Shown: positions 12,716 through 25,435, counted from the stretch's first letter. The stretch: 64,000 bases of DNA from Cheiracanthium punctorium (GCA_038373885.1 JAWZYV010012239.1:62001-126000), one strand, 5' to 3'. The notes: generated by a model not told the origin, from the sequence alone. A program made the numbers and translations.

Positions 12716-13587
12716 CTAAAAGCAAATTATGAAAGTAATTAGATATTTTAAAATTAATTTTTATAAGTGAATGCAGTTTCTCTTTCAAAATCAACAATTT
12801 AAATTTAGAAAATGTTCGAGAACTTTGTATAACTATTCAATTAAGCAGTCTGTTTCCCAACCAAAATGCATTTAAAGAAAATTAGTTGCTGACTTACTTT
12901 CATACATTGAAGATTACATCACAACAAATTATACAAAAGTTACAAAACTAAATCTTTCATAATTAAATCGAAATTATTAAATCTATTTTTATATCAATGA
13001 ATGCGGCGCTAAATTTATGAAATTTGTAGCAGCTATCGTATCTCTAAAACAATCGTGTAAAATCTCTTTTATATATTTTTTATGTATTCAAATTCAGTAA
13101 AAATATTTTACAGTACATAATATTTAGTCATATGCAAAGGTCTGGGCATAATTCTTCATTCCATATCAATAAAGTTTCAATATATAAGCGTGTCTTACAT
13201 TTTTAAATTCTAACAAGGTAATTTAGCAAAAATGAACTATGTAAATAATATTTATTTATAAATTTTAACTATACAATAATCTTTATAAAATCATTAAAAT
13301 TCTCCAAATAAAATACTTTTAATGTATTTAATCTCTTAATCTTATTTTTTAAAACCCTTCTTTATTTCCCTTAAGATATAAAAATTGAGCAATTTTGTAA
13401 CAGAAATTTTTAATAAATATTCATACATCTAAGTCTTTTGTTTGTAAGTCGATACATTTTTTTTTATATTTTTGTTTTTTAATAGTTGTGTACAGCTATA
13501 ATATAGAAAACTATAGTACATTATACATAAATATGAGAACAAAGATGAAAGGGGAAAAAACTAAGTACTGTAAAAGTGTAGTCTTAC
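12716..13587. other. Intron, cassette C Ig2a-Ig2b (872 bp)
   Basis: Compact AT-rich intron, no insertion recognised. Confidence 0.6.
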
Positions 13588-13704
13588 CAACTTTAGACCA
13601 TTTAATTTTCGGCAATGGATGTCCTGAAGCCAAACATAAGAACGCAGTGTCAGTTCCTTCAACTGTTTCCTGGTCATCCGGCTCTTTTACCCAAGAAGGG
13701 GGAG
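13588..13704 (-). CDS. sDscam: Cassette C, Ig2a exon
   Basis: 117 bp, phase 1. It encodes APPSWVKEPDDQETVEG, Cys in FLCLASGHP and Trp in IKWSK. The donor is GTAAGA. Confidence 0.9.
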
Positions 13705-14260
13705 CTGCATTAAAATTATATTTCTCAAAATAATGCTTTAATCAATCATATTGATAATTTTATACATTCATATAAATTCTTCATATATTTTAACCGTTGA
13801 AAGCGCATTTTTATATGTGCAGTTCTGTTTTATATTGTATTCACTTTAAATTTTAAATAAAGGGAAGCGCACATTTTAAAATAAGAAGGAAATATTACAA
13901 GCAATTAAAAGTATTTTTTAATTCTATGTGCTTGCACAACCTATCTAGACTTAAAGAAAATAATGTATAGAGTAGTCATTATATGTAATTTTAGACACTA
14001 CATTTGGTACCATTATTATAATCTTTGTTTGTCACAAGGTTATTATTTTCTAAGGATGTTTCCGATGAGGGGCATTAGGCATCTATTTAACTCTAATTAT
14101 ATTCTGATTCGTTTATATATATATATATTTAATGAGTTATTGTATTATTATTCTAATTTTTTCCCATTTCTAACTAGTTATAATTTTAATATTTTTAATG
14201 TATATATACTATACCTCTAAAAAAAGCTTATATTTTAATTTAGCTGTAAAAAACTACTGC

Positions 14261-15543
14261 ATGTTTTCATGAAAATGCAGGTATAGATCGAGAGATTAGT
14301 TCAGAATGCTGGGAGGCTTTTGGAGTATACAGGGTCACTAGGATTCAAGGAAAACCTGAAAAGCATGGAATAGAAAAGAAATTTTATTCTAACAAAAAAA
14401 GTCAGGGACAGTTGCAAATTTTGTCTGAAAACCTGGAAAATCTTGCAGTGTGACCTGGAAAATTATCTGAAGTCTGCATTTATAAATTAACCTTTTACAG
14501 GTCAGTGTTCCCCGTTGGTAGCAACAAATTAAAAATTCATTCAAAAATGAAACTTTATCAATATTGACTTGAAATAATCAGCAGATAAAGTTAAAAGATG
14601 ACTTGATTTTCTGAAATAGAAGTTGCATTTCCATCGTTAGTGGGGAAACTGTCCAAAAAATCATGAAAATAGCTATTTTCATAAATTTTTACTGACCTAT
14701 CTTGGTACACCCCCACTCCTTTCAAACTCAATTCATATCTTTACTTAAATATAAAATAAATCTTTTATTAATTTTTAATATTTCACTTATTGTTTAAACT
14801 ACCCATCAGTATATTCCATTTTTAAACCAAAATAAAATTTGGTCAGAAATGACCCATGCTCCCAATTGGTATACAGTGAAGATTGTATATAATATTTTCC
14901 TCCCCTATTTAAATGACCAGCATCCTTTACCTAACGCATTAGAAAACAAAATTTGCAAAAACAAAGTATTTAAAATATACTTGGATCTCAATTTGGTCTG
15001 TAAAAGGTTAATTTTACATTTATCGTATGTGAGAAAAAAATGCTTTGACATACGTGCACAACAATGGCGGGTTGTGCAATGATTACATGGAGGGCTTAGT
15101 TTTAAGAAAGAAAAAAAAAGAGAAAAGAAAGAAATCTAAGAAAAGAAGAAGAAAAAAATATTTTATCCTAAACAAAATATGCAATAAACAAACTATTACG
15201 TTAAAGCAATATTTTATTTTTGTACACTTTAAGGCCTTCCCCTAAAAATATCAGAATCGTCCACTTTTTTGCACAAAGTCATATTTAGAGCATCCCAGAA
15301 ATATTTCAAATGAAAAATTATTTAAATGCAGACTTTAATTACTTTTTTAGATCACATTTAATGGGCCTTTTCCCTAATTTTTAAATTTTTGTCTTACTTT
15401 TCCGTTTAAATGGAATGTTTGGGCTAATCCAAGTTTTTGGGAGTTTCCTTGACTGGTGACAACCCACTATGCGCCATAAAACCTCCCAACATCCCGAACT
15501 AATTACATGATTCTTAGTCATACTCGCATTTCCATGAAAACGT
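14261..15543. mobile_element. Non-autonomous DNA element with long imperfect inverted arms
   Basis: The left arm begins ATGTTTTCATGAAAATGC. The reverse complement of the right end reads ACGTTTTCATGGAAATGC. Pairing continues through TTAGTTCAGAATGCTGGGAGG / TTAGTTCGGGATGTTGGGAGG and on to GGATTCAAGGAAA / CCAGTCAAGGAAA, so each arm is over 100 bp. The 1.3-kb interior has only small non-conserved frames. No clear target duplication was seen and the family is not recognised. Confidence 0.65.
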
Positions 15544-15894
15544 CCCAAATCATATTTTTTGGCTCACATTGTATCTTTCAACATTGTTATCAAATTAAAA
15601 GTAAACATTTTTTACTCGTCCCTTTACCTGCATTTTACTATAATATTAAGGAAATATCTAAAATATCAGTGATGAATTGTAGATTATAATTCTGATAAAT
15701 GTTGGCAATATTAAAATTCCATAATTATAAAAGTAATTTTATAGAAATAAAGTTGAATTCTTCTTTATAGTTATTATTTTGGTAAGTCATTGGGTGAAGT
15801 AGGTTTATTTATTCGACAAACTTCTTGCAGTTATCTATTTGTTAAAGCGGTAGGTAATACAAAGTAAAGCATTTAAACTCATCAGCAGAAGAGG

Positions 15895-16028
15895 GATTTG
15901 GGGGTCAACTCCCCCCCCCATCCTTGCAGAACTTTTTTTTAACACAAAATTCATATATTTTTGATTTTTTAGATAAAGACTATGCTTTTTAACATAAAGA
16001 TAATATTCATACCCCCCCCCCCCTTTGA
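15895..16028 (+). repeat. Dispersed G/C-tract repeat, copy 1
   Basis: A G-run/C-run start, then TTTTTTTAACACAAAATTCATATATTT, ending in a 13-base C tract. The same order of blocks occurs in direct orientation at 52982-53150. Confidence 0.6.
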
Positions 16029-16133
16029 AGGAAGTTTGCGTTCTCTACTGAACACAAGCATATTTAAACTAGCATTAAAATCATTTAAGAGTTATTTAAA
16101 ACATTTATAAGTAGTTTTATTTAAAAAAATTAC

Positions 16134-16409
16134 CTTTTACACTTAACGTCGCAGAATAAGAATTCCTTCCAAGTGCATTTTCAGCGATACAAGTATAGTT
16201 ACCCGATGACGCCTTTACTACAGGATCTATAGAAAGAGTGGAAGCTTTTTCTAAATTATTTATGGTAGCGCCGTTCTTTAAAATTCTGCCATCTTTCATC
16301 CATATAAACTTCAGTGGTGGATTTCCTTTCATTACTGCACATATTAATACAATATTGTGTCCTAATTTGACATTATCGGGGAACTGAAACGGTTGTATCT
16401 CGGGAGCAT
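16134..16409 (-). CDS. sDscam: Cassette C, Ig1 exon
   Basis: 276 bp, phase 1. It encodes DAPEIQPFQFPDN, Cys (VLICAVMKG), Trp (KFIWMKDG), TLSIDPVVK, and Cys in ASSGNYTC with sequon, ending LSVKG. It is the closest relative of cassette B Ig1 in the array. Confidence 0.92.
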
Positions 16410-16574
16410 CTGAAAGAGAAACATGGAATTTAGAGCGAACAATACGAAAATTCAATTTTTAAATTTAAAAATTAAAACTCTGTGTATTTAAAAAATTAAA
16501 TTAAATTAATTATTTTAAACTATACATAAAAATAATCTATAAAATGCTAATAGAAAACTGAAAAATTAACTTAC

Positions 16575-16647
16575 CGTTTCCAGACGCTGTATGAACAGAA
16601 TTTCCGTATATCATTCCTATGCAAAAGATAAATTTCACTGCATTCAT
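16575..16647 (-). CDS. sDscam: Cassette C, start codon and signal-peptide exon
   Basis: ATG at 16647; 24 residues plus one base (MNAVKFIFCIGMIYGNSVHT...). The hydrophobic core is short (FIFCIGMIYG), followed by donor GTAAGT. The distance to Ig1 is only 165 bp, the shortest intron of the array. Confidence 0.8.
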
Positions 16648-16839
16648 AACTTTAGTAGAGTCTTCAATGTCATGAAAATAATAGCTATAAATCGAACGGG
16701 AAAAAATATTTGAATTTTTTTAAAAATTCGGACTTGAACGCACATACATCTAACTGTCATCATAGACAAACTGTAAATAAGCGCATGATGCCACTCAGCG
16801 TCTATAGTTCCACTTATCCAGTAAAAGCCATCCAGTAGA

Positions 16840-16860
16840 ACAACTAGCGCCACATGCTGG
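16840..16860 (-). promoter_or_regulatory. CTCF-like promoter element, cassette C
   Basis: On the minus strand: CCAGCATGTGGCGCTAGTTG, identical to cassette B over these 20 bases. About 193 bp upstream of the ATG. Confidence 0.8.
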
Positions 16861-17290
16861 TTTATAAACAAGTTAATTGTGAATTTATTTCTTCATTTAA
16901 TAAGTGATTTATTTAAGCTTGTAGAAGACTCAACCATATTTGTATTAATTTTATTAAATTCAAAAATACCTGGCGTTACACAATCTATGACAAATAGAGC
17001 ATTAAAAGTCTTTTCGTCAAACATAAATTACAAATGATATGTAAATATAATCTATGATATTAGAAAGAGATAATTCATATCTTTAAAACTAAATATTATA
17101 AATAAAAATTAAGCAATTAATTTAATTATTGCATCAACACCATCTGGCATAATTCATTTTAAATGGTTTACTTGGAAGTATGCCGCTATAAATACCCGTA
17201 AATAAGACAATGGGATTTTTTTAAGATGACATAGCCTCAAATATAAAGGGAAGTTAGCTTAAATACTCTTCAGTATTCATCTGTTCGTAC
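16861..17290. other. Spacer between cassettes D and C
   Basis: Only about 430 bp separate the last exon of cassette D from the cassette C promoter element. AT-rich; nothing else recognised. Confidence 0.6.
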
Positions 17291-17446
17291 CATAAACGAC
17301 AAGCTGTACTGTTTTTCGTAAGGGTTCACCAACACCATTTTCAACTTCGCACATGTATGGACCATCGTCTGCTTTCACGACATTAGTAAATATTAATGTC
17401 CCATTATTTAATACATTTCTATGCAGAGATGATTCCGTGTTATCTC
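17291..17446 (-). CDS. sDscam: Cassette D, Ig2b exon
   Basis: 156 bp, phase 1, acceptor TTTTAG and donor GTACGA. It encodes the leader GDNTESSLHRNVLN, NGTLIFTN with sequon, Cys in DDGPYMCEVENGVG, and the end VVYG. A Pro-Tyr replaces the usual Gly-[RKE]-Tyr before the Cys. Confidence 0.9.
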
Positions 17447-18016
17447 CTAAAAATTAAATAAAAATATCACTTTTTCAAAGCATATTCTGTTAATAGCACT
17501 ACGTGTGACAAAATATAAATAAACATATATAATAACAGGATCCAAATAAAGTTTTGAAACAACTTTCATGAAAATAGTTTAAAAACTTTTTGTATTCATA
17601 CTAATATTCAACAAATCAAAATGCCGCCGACCGGGACTACTTTGGGATACATTTTTATGTTTCCACTAACATTTCTGTTATTTCAAAATCTAATGTATAA
17701 ACTTTCAGAGTCCAAATTGAGTTTTAATCAATTAACAAGGAATAAAGTCGTAAACTATATTGTTTAAAAAAACATTTCCTTGATTCTTTACGAACATGTC
17801 CATGTAAGGAAAGTATTGCACTATGAAAAATTTCGACTTCGTGATTTCGATGTATTTGCACTTTTGAGATCATTAAAGCTATTTTTTTTTGTTTAATGCC
17901 ATTTTTACATCGTGATGTATGTGTATCTATGCATATTTCTGTATACGTAAGCGAATGAACATTATAGCTCCTAAACGATGCATCCGATTGAGTTCAAATA
18001 TGGTATATACCCTCTA

Positions 18017-19383
18017 TAACAAAAAAAAACGACGCACCAAGAAGGAATTGTCTGATTGCAATAAAACTAGTGTATGTAAAGATCATACATATAAAAAGAA
18101 ACGATTAAAATTTCCGAACCATTGAATGATTTATTGTAGAGTTTGACCATTACAAAGGGACGAAGGCGTTGGTCCACCTCCATGCAAGCTGCCAGCCGGC
18201 GTGGCATAGACTTATAAAGTTCCCGGATGGTGACCTGCGGAATTTCTTGCCAAATTGTCTCCAACTGTTGGGCTAAATTGGCAACATTTTGAGATGGTTG
18301 CAATCGCCTTCCCATAATGTCCCGAATGTGCTCTATGGGAGAGAGAGATCAGTCGACCTAGCTAGTATAGGAAGGAGTACCGGGAAAGCTTGAAGACAAT
18401 TCATAGCAACACGTACCGTATGCGGCCGGGCATTATCGTGCTGTAAAGTAAGTCCAGGATATTGCAAAAGGAATAGTAACACAACCGGTCGTAGTATGTC
18501 GTCAACGTACCGCCGTGCTGTCAATGTGCCAGCAATGACTATCAAAGAGTTCCGGCTATCAAAAGAGAGGCCTGTGTGGCGTGCGATAGTCAGGGCATAA
18601 TCCTTCCTTTTCCCTGGACGTTTCCAAACACGTCCGCGGTTGTCGTCAGGACACAGTTGGAAATGAGACTCGTCACTAAAGACTATACAAGCTCAGTCAG
18701 CGCAGTTCAGCGTTGATCGAGCCCTGCACCACAGTAATCGGATTTGACGGTGTACAGGGGTGAGAGGCAACCGGCGCGGCGTAACGGTCGATCGTGAGCA
18801 TAAATTCCGCTCTCTCAATCGTCTGTGGATGGTCATGGTGGATAGATACATGTGCAGGTCACACGGTGGATAGTTGATAGCGAAAAATCCGGTGCTGTGA
18901 CAGCTGCTCTGACAATCGTTCTGTCCTTCCGTTCTGTTGTAGCCCTCGGTCGACCGCTACCATTTTAACGCTGATATCTACCGTTGTTTACCCACTCTTG
19001 CCAGCATCGTCTAATAGTCGCATCACTTCGACTCAGATGACGAGCGATTCTTTGATTCGTCCAACCAGCCTCTTTCAGTCCGATAGCAAGACCTCTTTCA
19101 AACTCCGACATCTGCTCGTAATGTGCACGAATCCCTCAGCGGGGCATTGCTATAGCCGACGTAAGATATCGCAGTCGAAATGCAACAGAAATTTTAATCT
19201 TCAGATTGAGAATAGCTCCTTATATGCACCTGCTGAATACGCAGTTCCGATGCGCTAGCGTTTCCGCTATTCATTCATTGGACTTCAGATTTTAAAAATT
19301 TGCCTGTTCGGTCCGAATGTCTTCAAATAGAAAATTTAATTATAATCCTGCGACTCCTTCTTGTGGCGTCGATTCTTTTGCTA
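18017..19383 (-). mobile_element. Tc1/mariner-like DNA transposon, decayed
   Basis: About 1.37 kb between TA dinucleotides (18015-16, 19384-85). The inverted ends align: TAACAAAAAAAAACGACGC on the left and TAGCAAAAGAATCGACGCC on the right (minus strand). Both continue with matching CAAGAAGGA. Size and TA target fit Tc1-like elements. It contains a broken transposase on the minus strand. Confidence 0.85.
18120..19111 (-). pseudogene. Tc1-like transposase remnant
   Basis: Starts at ATG 19111 with a helix-turn-helix region (MSEFERGLAIGLKEAG, then TNQRIARHLSRSDATIRR). Catalytic blocks remain: VFSDESHF (first Asp), LQHDNARPH (second Asp) and IEHIRDIMG (Glu). It is broken by an in-frame TAA near 18966, a TGA at 18693-18695 and a frame change near 18330-18360. 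It is therefore not a working gene and has no part in the Dscam locus beyond lengthening an intron. Confidence 0.85.
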
Positions 19384-20254
19384 TATAGTGTATATTGCGG
19401 TCTACACTTGTACAGCCAGTACAGATTTTTGTATGTGTAGTATGTAAAATTTTTTACATGACTACAAAAAATAATTCTTATACATTACGACCTGTGAACG
19501 GATATTCTTGAAAGTGTATAGCGTCTAAAGGGCACAGTTCGATTTAGCGCAAATTAGGTATGTATATTATAGGTCACCGTTACACAACCTGTATAGATTT
19601 TGGGGATATAGTACTTACAGTTTTTTACAAGACTACAAAAAATTATTCTTGTACATTGCAGTGTAAGCACTCATATTATTTGAGGTTTACTAGCGTCTGA
19701 ACACTGCATTCAACTGAGCTGAATCAAATTTATTTAAAATATTGTAAAGATCAAGAGTTCTCCCGGAAAGTCACTCCAGATTTTATTATTATTGTTATTG
19801 ATTTGCTATTTTTAAAGTTCTCGATCAAAGTAGCCCTTTCTTCAGGCTTCTTATATCCATTCACTTGATTTAATACAAATTGAATAGATTTCAGTTTTTG
19901 GACTTTTATAGCCTTTAATTTAAGTATTTTCTGATGAACTGACACCTCAATTTTTGTTATTGGCAAAACTGTCTTTTGCGACTAAGAAAAAATTAAATTT
20001 ATCCCCAAACTGTTGAATTACCCTCAAATAGGTGCAAAGTATTTTTTAAGAACGAAAATTTATATTGTAATGTTTGTTCAGTATAACTTCTTTTTGTCTT
20101 GAGCAAAAGTATCCCCGCAAAGACTAAAGCATCCCGTTTAGCGTTAGCATTAAAAAATAAATCAAAACTTTGTAATTTAATTAAAGCTCGTAAAGAAGTA
20201 GCATGTGACCCGTAAAATATAAAAGTAACTAATGAATGGAATTTAGCATAAACA

Positions 20255-20615
20255 GCACTCCTATTGTCCCGCTGTGATTTGGGGCGCTAAACTCCGTTCC
20301 CATAAGAACACGGCAAGTGAAGCAGCATCCGGCTTGGACAGTGCTTCGGAGGGCCAATTCCCTCTCGATTCAACTGCTGTGGGGCCGTGTACGCTAATGA
20401 GAGCTGGTACACGTAAAATCCGCCGTGGCCCCAATGTCCTCCAAGTTGTTAAACGATACCTCGGGGGGTGCCGATTTCAGGCGGTGGTTGGTCCCTTATA
20501 TGGAATCAGTTCAAAATTAGACTAACAAGTAGAAGACCAACCCCTCTGGGACAATGGCACCCCTCTTTCTATGGATAATGTCGTGTATTCATGGTCATGA
20601 CAACAACAACAACAC
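20255..20615 (+). repeat. Dispersed repeat ending in (CAA)n, copy 1
   Basis: GC-richer than its surroundings. Blocks such as GCTGTGGGGCCG, CGTGGCCCCAATGT and TCAGTTCAAAATTAGA recur, diverged and in opposite orientation, at 46540-46905. The right end is a short CAA microsatellite. It may be a SINE, but no clear A or B box is seen. Confidence 0.6.
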
Positions 20616-20746
20616 TCCTATTTAAATAAAAAAATACGGTAATATCTTAATTAAAACCTGTATAAGTATTTAAAATTTGTTTGTATTATTTTTAAATTTG
20701 TTTACCGCGATTTATACCTCATACTGGTATCTGCTCTACAACTCAC

Positions 20747-20863
20747 CTAATTTTCGCCACATTATTCTTGGATTTGGCGATCCGTTAGCAATACATGTGA
20801 ACATGACTCTATCGCCTTCAACTGCCTCACCATCAATTGGCTCTTGAAGCCAAGTTGGAGGGC
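20747..20863 (-). CDS. sDscam: Cassette D, Ig2a exon
   Basis: 117 bp, phase 1. It encodes GPPTWLQEPIDGEAVEG, Cys in MFTCIANGSP and Trp in IMWRK. The donor is GTGAGT. Confidence 0.9.
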
Positions 20864-23347
20864 CTAAAATTTATAAATTAGAGATTAATATAACCAGTAT
20901 CCATTTTTCAATAAAACTCTTAACGTAGCTTTCTACGGACATACCTTCAAATTATCTACTATTCACTTTGAAACACATTTATTAGATTGCATGTAAATTT
21001 TGAAAAAACTTAGAATATTGTTATACTACATCAAATATAAGTTACTGTAAAACTGAAATACATTGCAAAGATTTTATTATTTTCTTAATTATTATTACAA
21101 TGTCTTGTTATAAAATACCTTTATAATAAGATTTAAGATAGATATTTTTAAAAGAAAGTCACTTGGGTAAATATCTAGCAATACAAATTATAAATGGCTG
21201 TCCAATAAGTGAAAAAGTTAAAAGTTTTTCAGTACACATTTTTATAAGTAAGCATGTCAGTCAGCATATACCCTTTGAGCAGCCGTAAATTAAGAAAATT
21301 AAGAATTCATAAGTAAATAGCATTAAGAATTCCTTTAAAAATTTCTAAAGCCATTACCATTCTCTTATTGTTCTTGAGATTTGCTGAACAACAAGAAACT
21401 GTCTTGGAGGTTCAAAAAACAAAATAACTTTCTTATAACATTATCGGGGAGAAGAGTTCAAGTATTGTGCGAATCAATGTGAACAAAGTTTTAAAAAAAA
21501 GCTAATTGAGGCTATAATCTAGACATGGTTTAAATACCAGAAAATACAAAAAACTAAAAATTGTTGCCTGAATGCCAAATTATATTGGTAAATATTATTA
21601 CATACAATGATTTTCTTAGATTATTAATTGTGTTCGCATGTATTCGCACAATACAGAAGGCACCAATGAGCGCATTAAAAGCGCCGATCGGTTTTGGTAA
21701 GTATGACTTACTGATTAGTGCTTGTTCCTTTCTATGTTAACACCAAGCTATGCCAACATGCATATTGCGAGTCAAAATGAATTCATTGAACATTCGCGTA
21801 TAGTGTCAAATTAGCCGTAATAACATGCACATAATATTTAGAGTGCCTTTTATTTATTATTTTCATCCAGCTGTTTGAAATTCTAAATCAAAAATATATC
21901 ACATTCCCTTTTATATTTGTAATACAAATAGAATTTATGGAAATGCTTATCTTATATATTTTAATTTAAGCAAGCATCTTTTGTACCACATCATTTCATT
22001 TGACCTTTATTACATTAAAAAATATAATACTCATCGCCGCATCTCAAGAATTCAACTTTTGCAGAAATCTATAGAGTTCCGTGACCAACATTCAATGTAC
22101 TAAATTTCAATTAACTCGTTTCAGCAGTTTCTTCATGGTACGCATTCAGTGAATTAAAGTGAAATTACAACGGAATTTTCGGAGTCAATTTTGATTTCTT
22201 TAGAAAATGACACTGAACATTAGAAAGAAAATATCCAAGCAGTCTAGGGACAAACTTACTATAAATTATAAATTCTAGACAAGTATACTGATACTAAACG
22301 AAACCAACACGAAACCCAAAACAAGAAGAAGCCAAGTAAGAAAAAAAAACTCATTAAATTATTTAATTAATCATTAAATTAAATTTTCAGTATACACCTC
22401 TAAGAAAGTAGATCTTGTTTTCTGCGAGTAACTAATCTATATACACTAAAACTTGTTGGAAGTAAGAATTAATCATTTACTAGAGTATAAGAATTAAATA
22501 AAGTTTGTTTTCATCAAATGATTTCCTTGTATATGTTAACCTATTTTTAAAGGATAAATACTTGGAGAAACAAGCATATAATTCATAAAATATGGGAAGC
22601 ATCTAAATTTTTTTTCTGAATAAATCAGAACGATTTCTGGAATTTTAAGTTAATATTCAAATAACTTTTTAAAAGATGTTTTTCCTAGATCTATTGTAAT
22701 TTCTAGAGTACAGGAATATTGAAACGCAAAGAAAAACACAAGATGTTTTCTAATTTTTTGTGGGTTTACATAACTACTTGATAACATTCAAAATCCAGTA
22801 TTTTAATACATGATTTTAACTGCAGGTTAAAAAAAATAGATAATAACTCAAAACATGATTATAAGTATTGAAAATAATCTTACAGCCCTGAATGGTAGAA
22901 GATAGCAGAAAAGATTTTTCTTATTTTTCTTTCATTTTTTTTTTAATTTTGGAGGGAGGGGGTGGTGGTATTTTTTTCTTAGTAAAATAAAACTATTAAA
23001 TAATAAAAATAATAAGAATAAATACTAAAAACTAATACGGATTTACCTGTAATGTACTAACAACTTTAAGTAACGATACTTCTTAGAAAGCATGAAGGTA
23101 TAAATTTATGCTTTCAAATGTCGTTTAAGTTGTATCACATAAATAATTAGAAAATCCATGCATTTAATGCATACTTTGAATTTCGACTGTATCTAGATAC
23201 ATTTTGAATGCATGTTTCTTTAAAAAAAATAAAACAACTATTTCAAAAACTGTATCAATATTAAAAAAGCAGTTATATTCAAGTACATTACGGTTAAATC
23301 ATATATTACAAAATATTAAGTGTTTATTTAAGGAAATGTTTTCTTAC
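20864..23347. other. Intron, cassette D Ig1-Ig2a
   Basis: 2.5 kb of AT-rich sequence with a G-rich patch near 22950. No gene or known repeat recognised. Confidence 0.55.
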
Positions 23348-23629
23348 CTCTGACTTTTAGGGGGGTAGTATAATTGTCTTTTCCACTATTGCTAGTAACA
23401 ACACATGTGTAATTTCCACTTGATGTTTCATCGACGTTTTCAATGACTAAAGTTGACAATTTTTTGTTAAAAATCTGATTTACTTTTGTACTGCTTTTAA
23501 GGGATAATCCATTTTTATACCAGCTAAATGTAAATGGAGCAGTTCCTCTCATAACAGCACATATAATACTTGCAGTATCTCCTCTTTTAATCTCAGAAGG
23601 AAATTGGAAAGGCTGTATTTGCGGTGGAT
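23348..23629 (-). CDS. sDscam: Cassette D, Ig1 exon
   Basis: 282 bp, phase 1. It encodes DPPQIQPFQFP, Cys (SIICAVMRG), Trp (FSWYKNG) and Cys in TSSGNYTC with sequon, ending LKVRG, then donor GTAAGA. Confidence 0.92.
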
Positions 23630-25329
23630 CTAAAAGAAAATCTTAAATGTAAGGCTTACCTACTATCTTTAAAGTTAAGATTCATAAAATTATTTACTGT
23701 CATTTGTTTATTTAAATATTATACATGTTACAAAAAAATTACATATATTTCAATTTATTAAAATGATCGGGTATATTTATTAGTGAATTTCTATTAACAT
23801 CAATTTTAATTGAAATAGATTGAATAGTTCAACTGCTACTGTAACAATCACTAAACATTTAATATTAAAGTTTCATTGAAGCATTGAAAGATAATATCGT
23901 CATACATTCGTGTTATACGAATGTATGTTTATATATATTTACTATTAATAGTACAAGTAACAGAAAAACGCTAATAAAATTTGTGAATTTAAATGGAATT
24001 ATAGAAAAGATTATATATGTGCATAGAGAGTTTTACGTGCATAGAGAGAGAGACTGCAAATTGAAACCTAGGTAAGAAGTTTTATGAAATGTACAACAAA
24101 GTAAGTTAAGAAAATAATTTAAAAATGTACTTGATAAAATCTAAAAAAATATTTTTGTATGATAAATAAAAGTCTTCCTGAAATGAAAGATCAGTCCTCC
24201 GATTTTGAAGGAAAATTTGAACAAATCTTTTCTATCAGCAATATAGCAGCAATGTTCACTCCTAAGGCATTAAAGGCTTTAAAAATCATCTATTATATCA
24301 GGTTGAATTAATGAACGGGTATATTTTTGAATGCTATTTTCTTTAAATTTCTATGACTTGAAAAAAATTAAAATGTAAAAGCCTATGTAATTGAACTTTG
24401 TGTTGAAGTATAAGAATAATTAAATTTATATACTTCAGTTATATATGTATAGAGTATATGTCATGTGCTTAGTTTTATAGATTAAGTGCGCGGTTGTTGT
24501 TTTTTTTTTTTTTTTTTTTTTTTTTTTTGAGAGAGAGAACTACATATTCAAAAATTGAAACATTGTGAGAAAGATGGATGTAATTCATTTTTACGTAACA
24601 TGCTATTTATTTGATTTGAAACTTTAAACATTACTGAAGAGTGAATTATTTGTTACTTTCTTTTCAGTAATATCTAAACCTTTTAAAGCAAATATTTGTT
24701 TAGAAATTCTACAATAAACACATAATTTAATCCATGAAAATGAAAAATTGATTTTCATAAACAAGCATACTCAAAAGGGCTGGTCAAAGTTTCAGAACGA
24801 TATATATACCAGAGTATGTTATGTGAATTTAAAAAATAAAGGAAATATTAAAATGTTGGCATTGATTCTAAATATGCATTAGAAGGTAATTTTTTATATT
24901 ATAAAAAATAAAAATCACATTCAAAATCCATGGCTTAGATTCCACAAGTTAGTTTTACTTCTATTTGTAATAAACTATAAAAATCTGCGAATAATTGTTC
25001 TTATTGATTTTAATTATAATTGTAAATTCATCAAAATATAAAATGAAGCATTCTATGAAAACAGTTTTATTTCAATCTGTCATAAACGATATAGAGGATG
25101 AAAAATGTGAATATACGTGATTATTGATTTAATAATAATTGTAAATTCTTTGATGTGAAATGAATCATTTGTGCAATAACAGAAATTACACATGGTCAAA
25201 AGTTTATTTAGGAAGCTTTTTGAAAGATATTTCTTCATATTTAGCCTATTATTTGAAATTTAATTATACTAATACAAATGTAAAACGTAAAAATAATATA
25301 AAGTAACTAATAAATAAAATAATGCTTAC
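23630..25329. other. Intron, cassette D signal-Ig1
   Basis: 1.7 kb, AT-rich. Contains a 29-base T tract at 24500-24528 followed by GAGAGAGAGA. Nothing else recognised. Confidence 0.6.
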
Positions 25330-25435
25330 CATCCCCTACGACAAGTTGGAGAGCAGATAAAACTATCAGAAAATACAATGCTGATTTTCTGTTGAACATC
25401 AGCGTGAAAATCCTGCAGAAAGTACGTAGATCCAT
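25330..25435 (-). CDS. sDscam: Cassette D, start codon and signal-peptide exon
   Basis: The longest signal exon: ATG at 25435, 35 residues plus one base. An in-frame internal ATG at residue 13 precedes NRKSALYFLIVLSALQLVVG, which alone resembles a normal signal peptide. Translation from either Met is possible. Donor GTAAGC. Confidence 0.8.

Larger units (their letters stand above)
13705..16133. other. Intron, cassette C Ig1-Ig2a
   Basis: 2.4 kb. It contains an inverted-arm element (14261-15543) and a G/C-tract repeat (15895-16028). The remainder is AT-rich and featureless. Confidence 0.6.
17447..20746. other. Intron, cassette D Ig2a-Ig2b (3.3 kb)
   Basis: Expanded by a Tc1-like element (18017-19383) and a dispersed repeat (20255-20615). 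The intervening sequence (19390-20250) is AT-rich and not recognised. Confidence 0.65.

Noticed and set aside
13488..13733. Plus-strand open frame over cassette C Ig2a
   Set aside because: Antisense shadow of the Ig2a exon; splice sites and Ig motifs support the minus strand.
15045..15245. Lys/Arg-rich small open frame
   Set aside because: It comes from an A-rich low-complexity tract inside the inverted-arm element; no start context or conservation signal.
24500..24538. Poly-T/GA tract as a retroposed gene tail
   Set aside because: A similar compound microsatellite occurs at 63708-63737 with no shared flanking sequence, so simple repeat expansion is enough.
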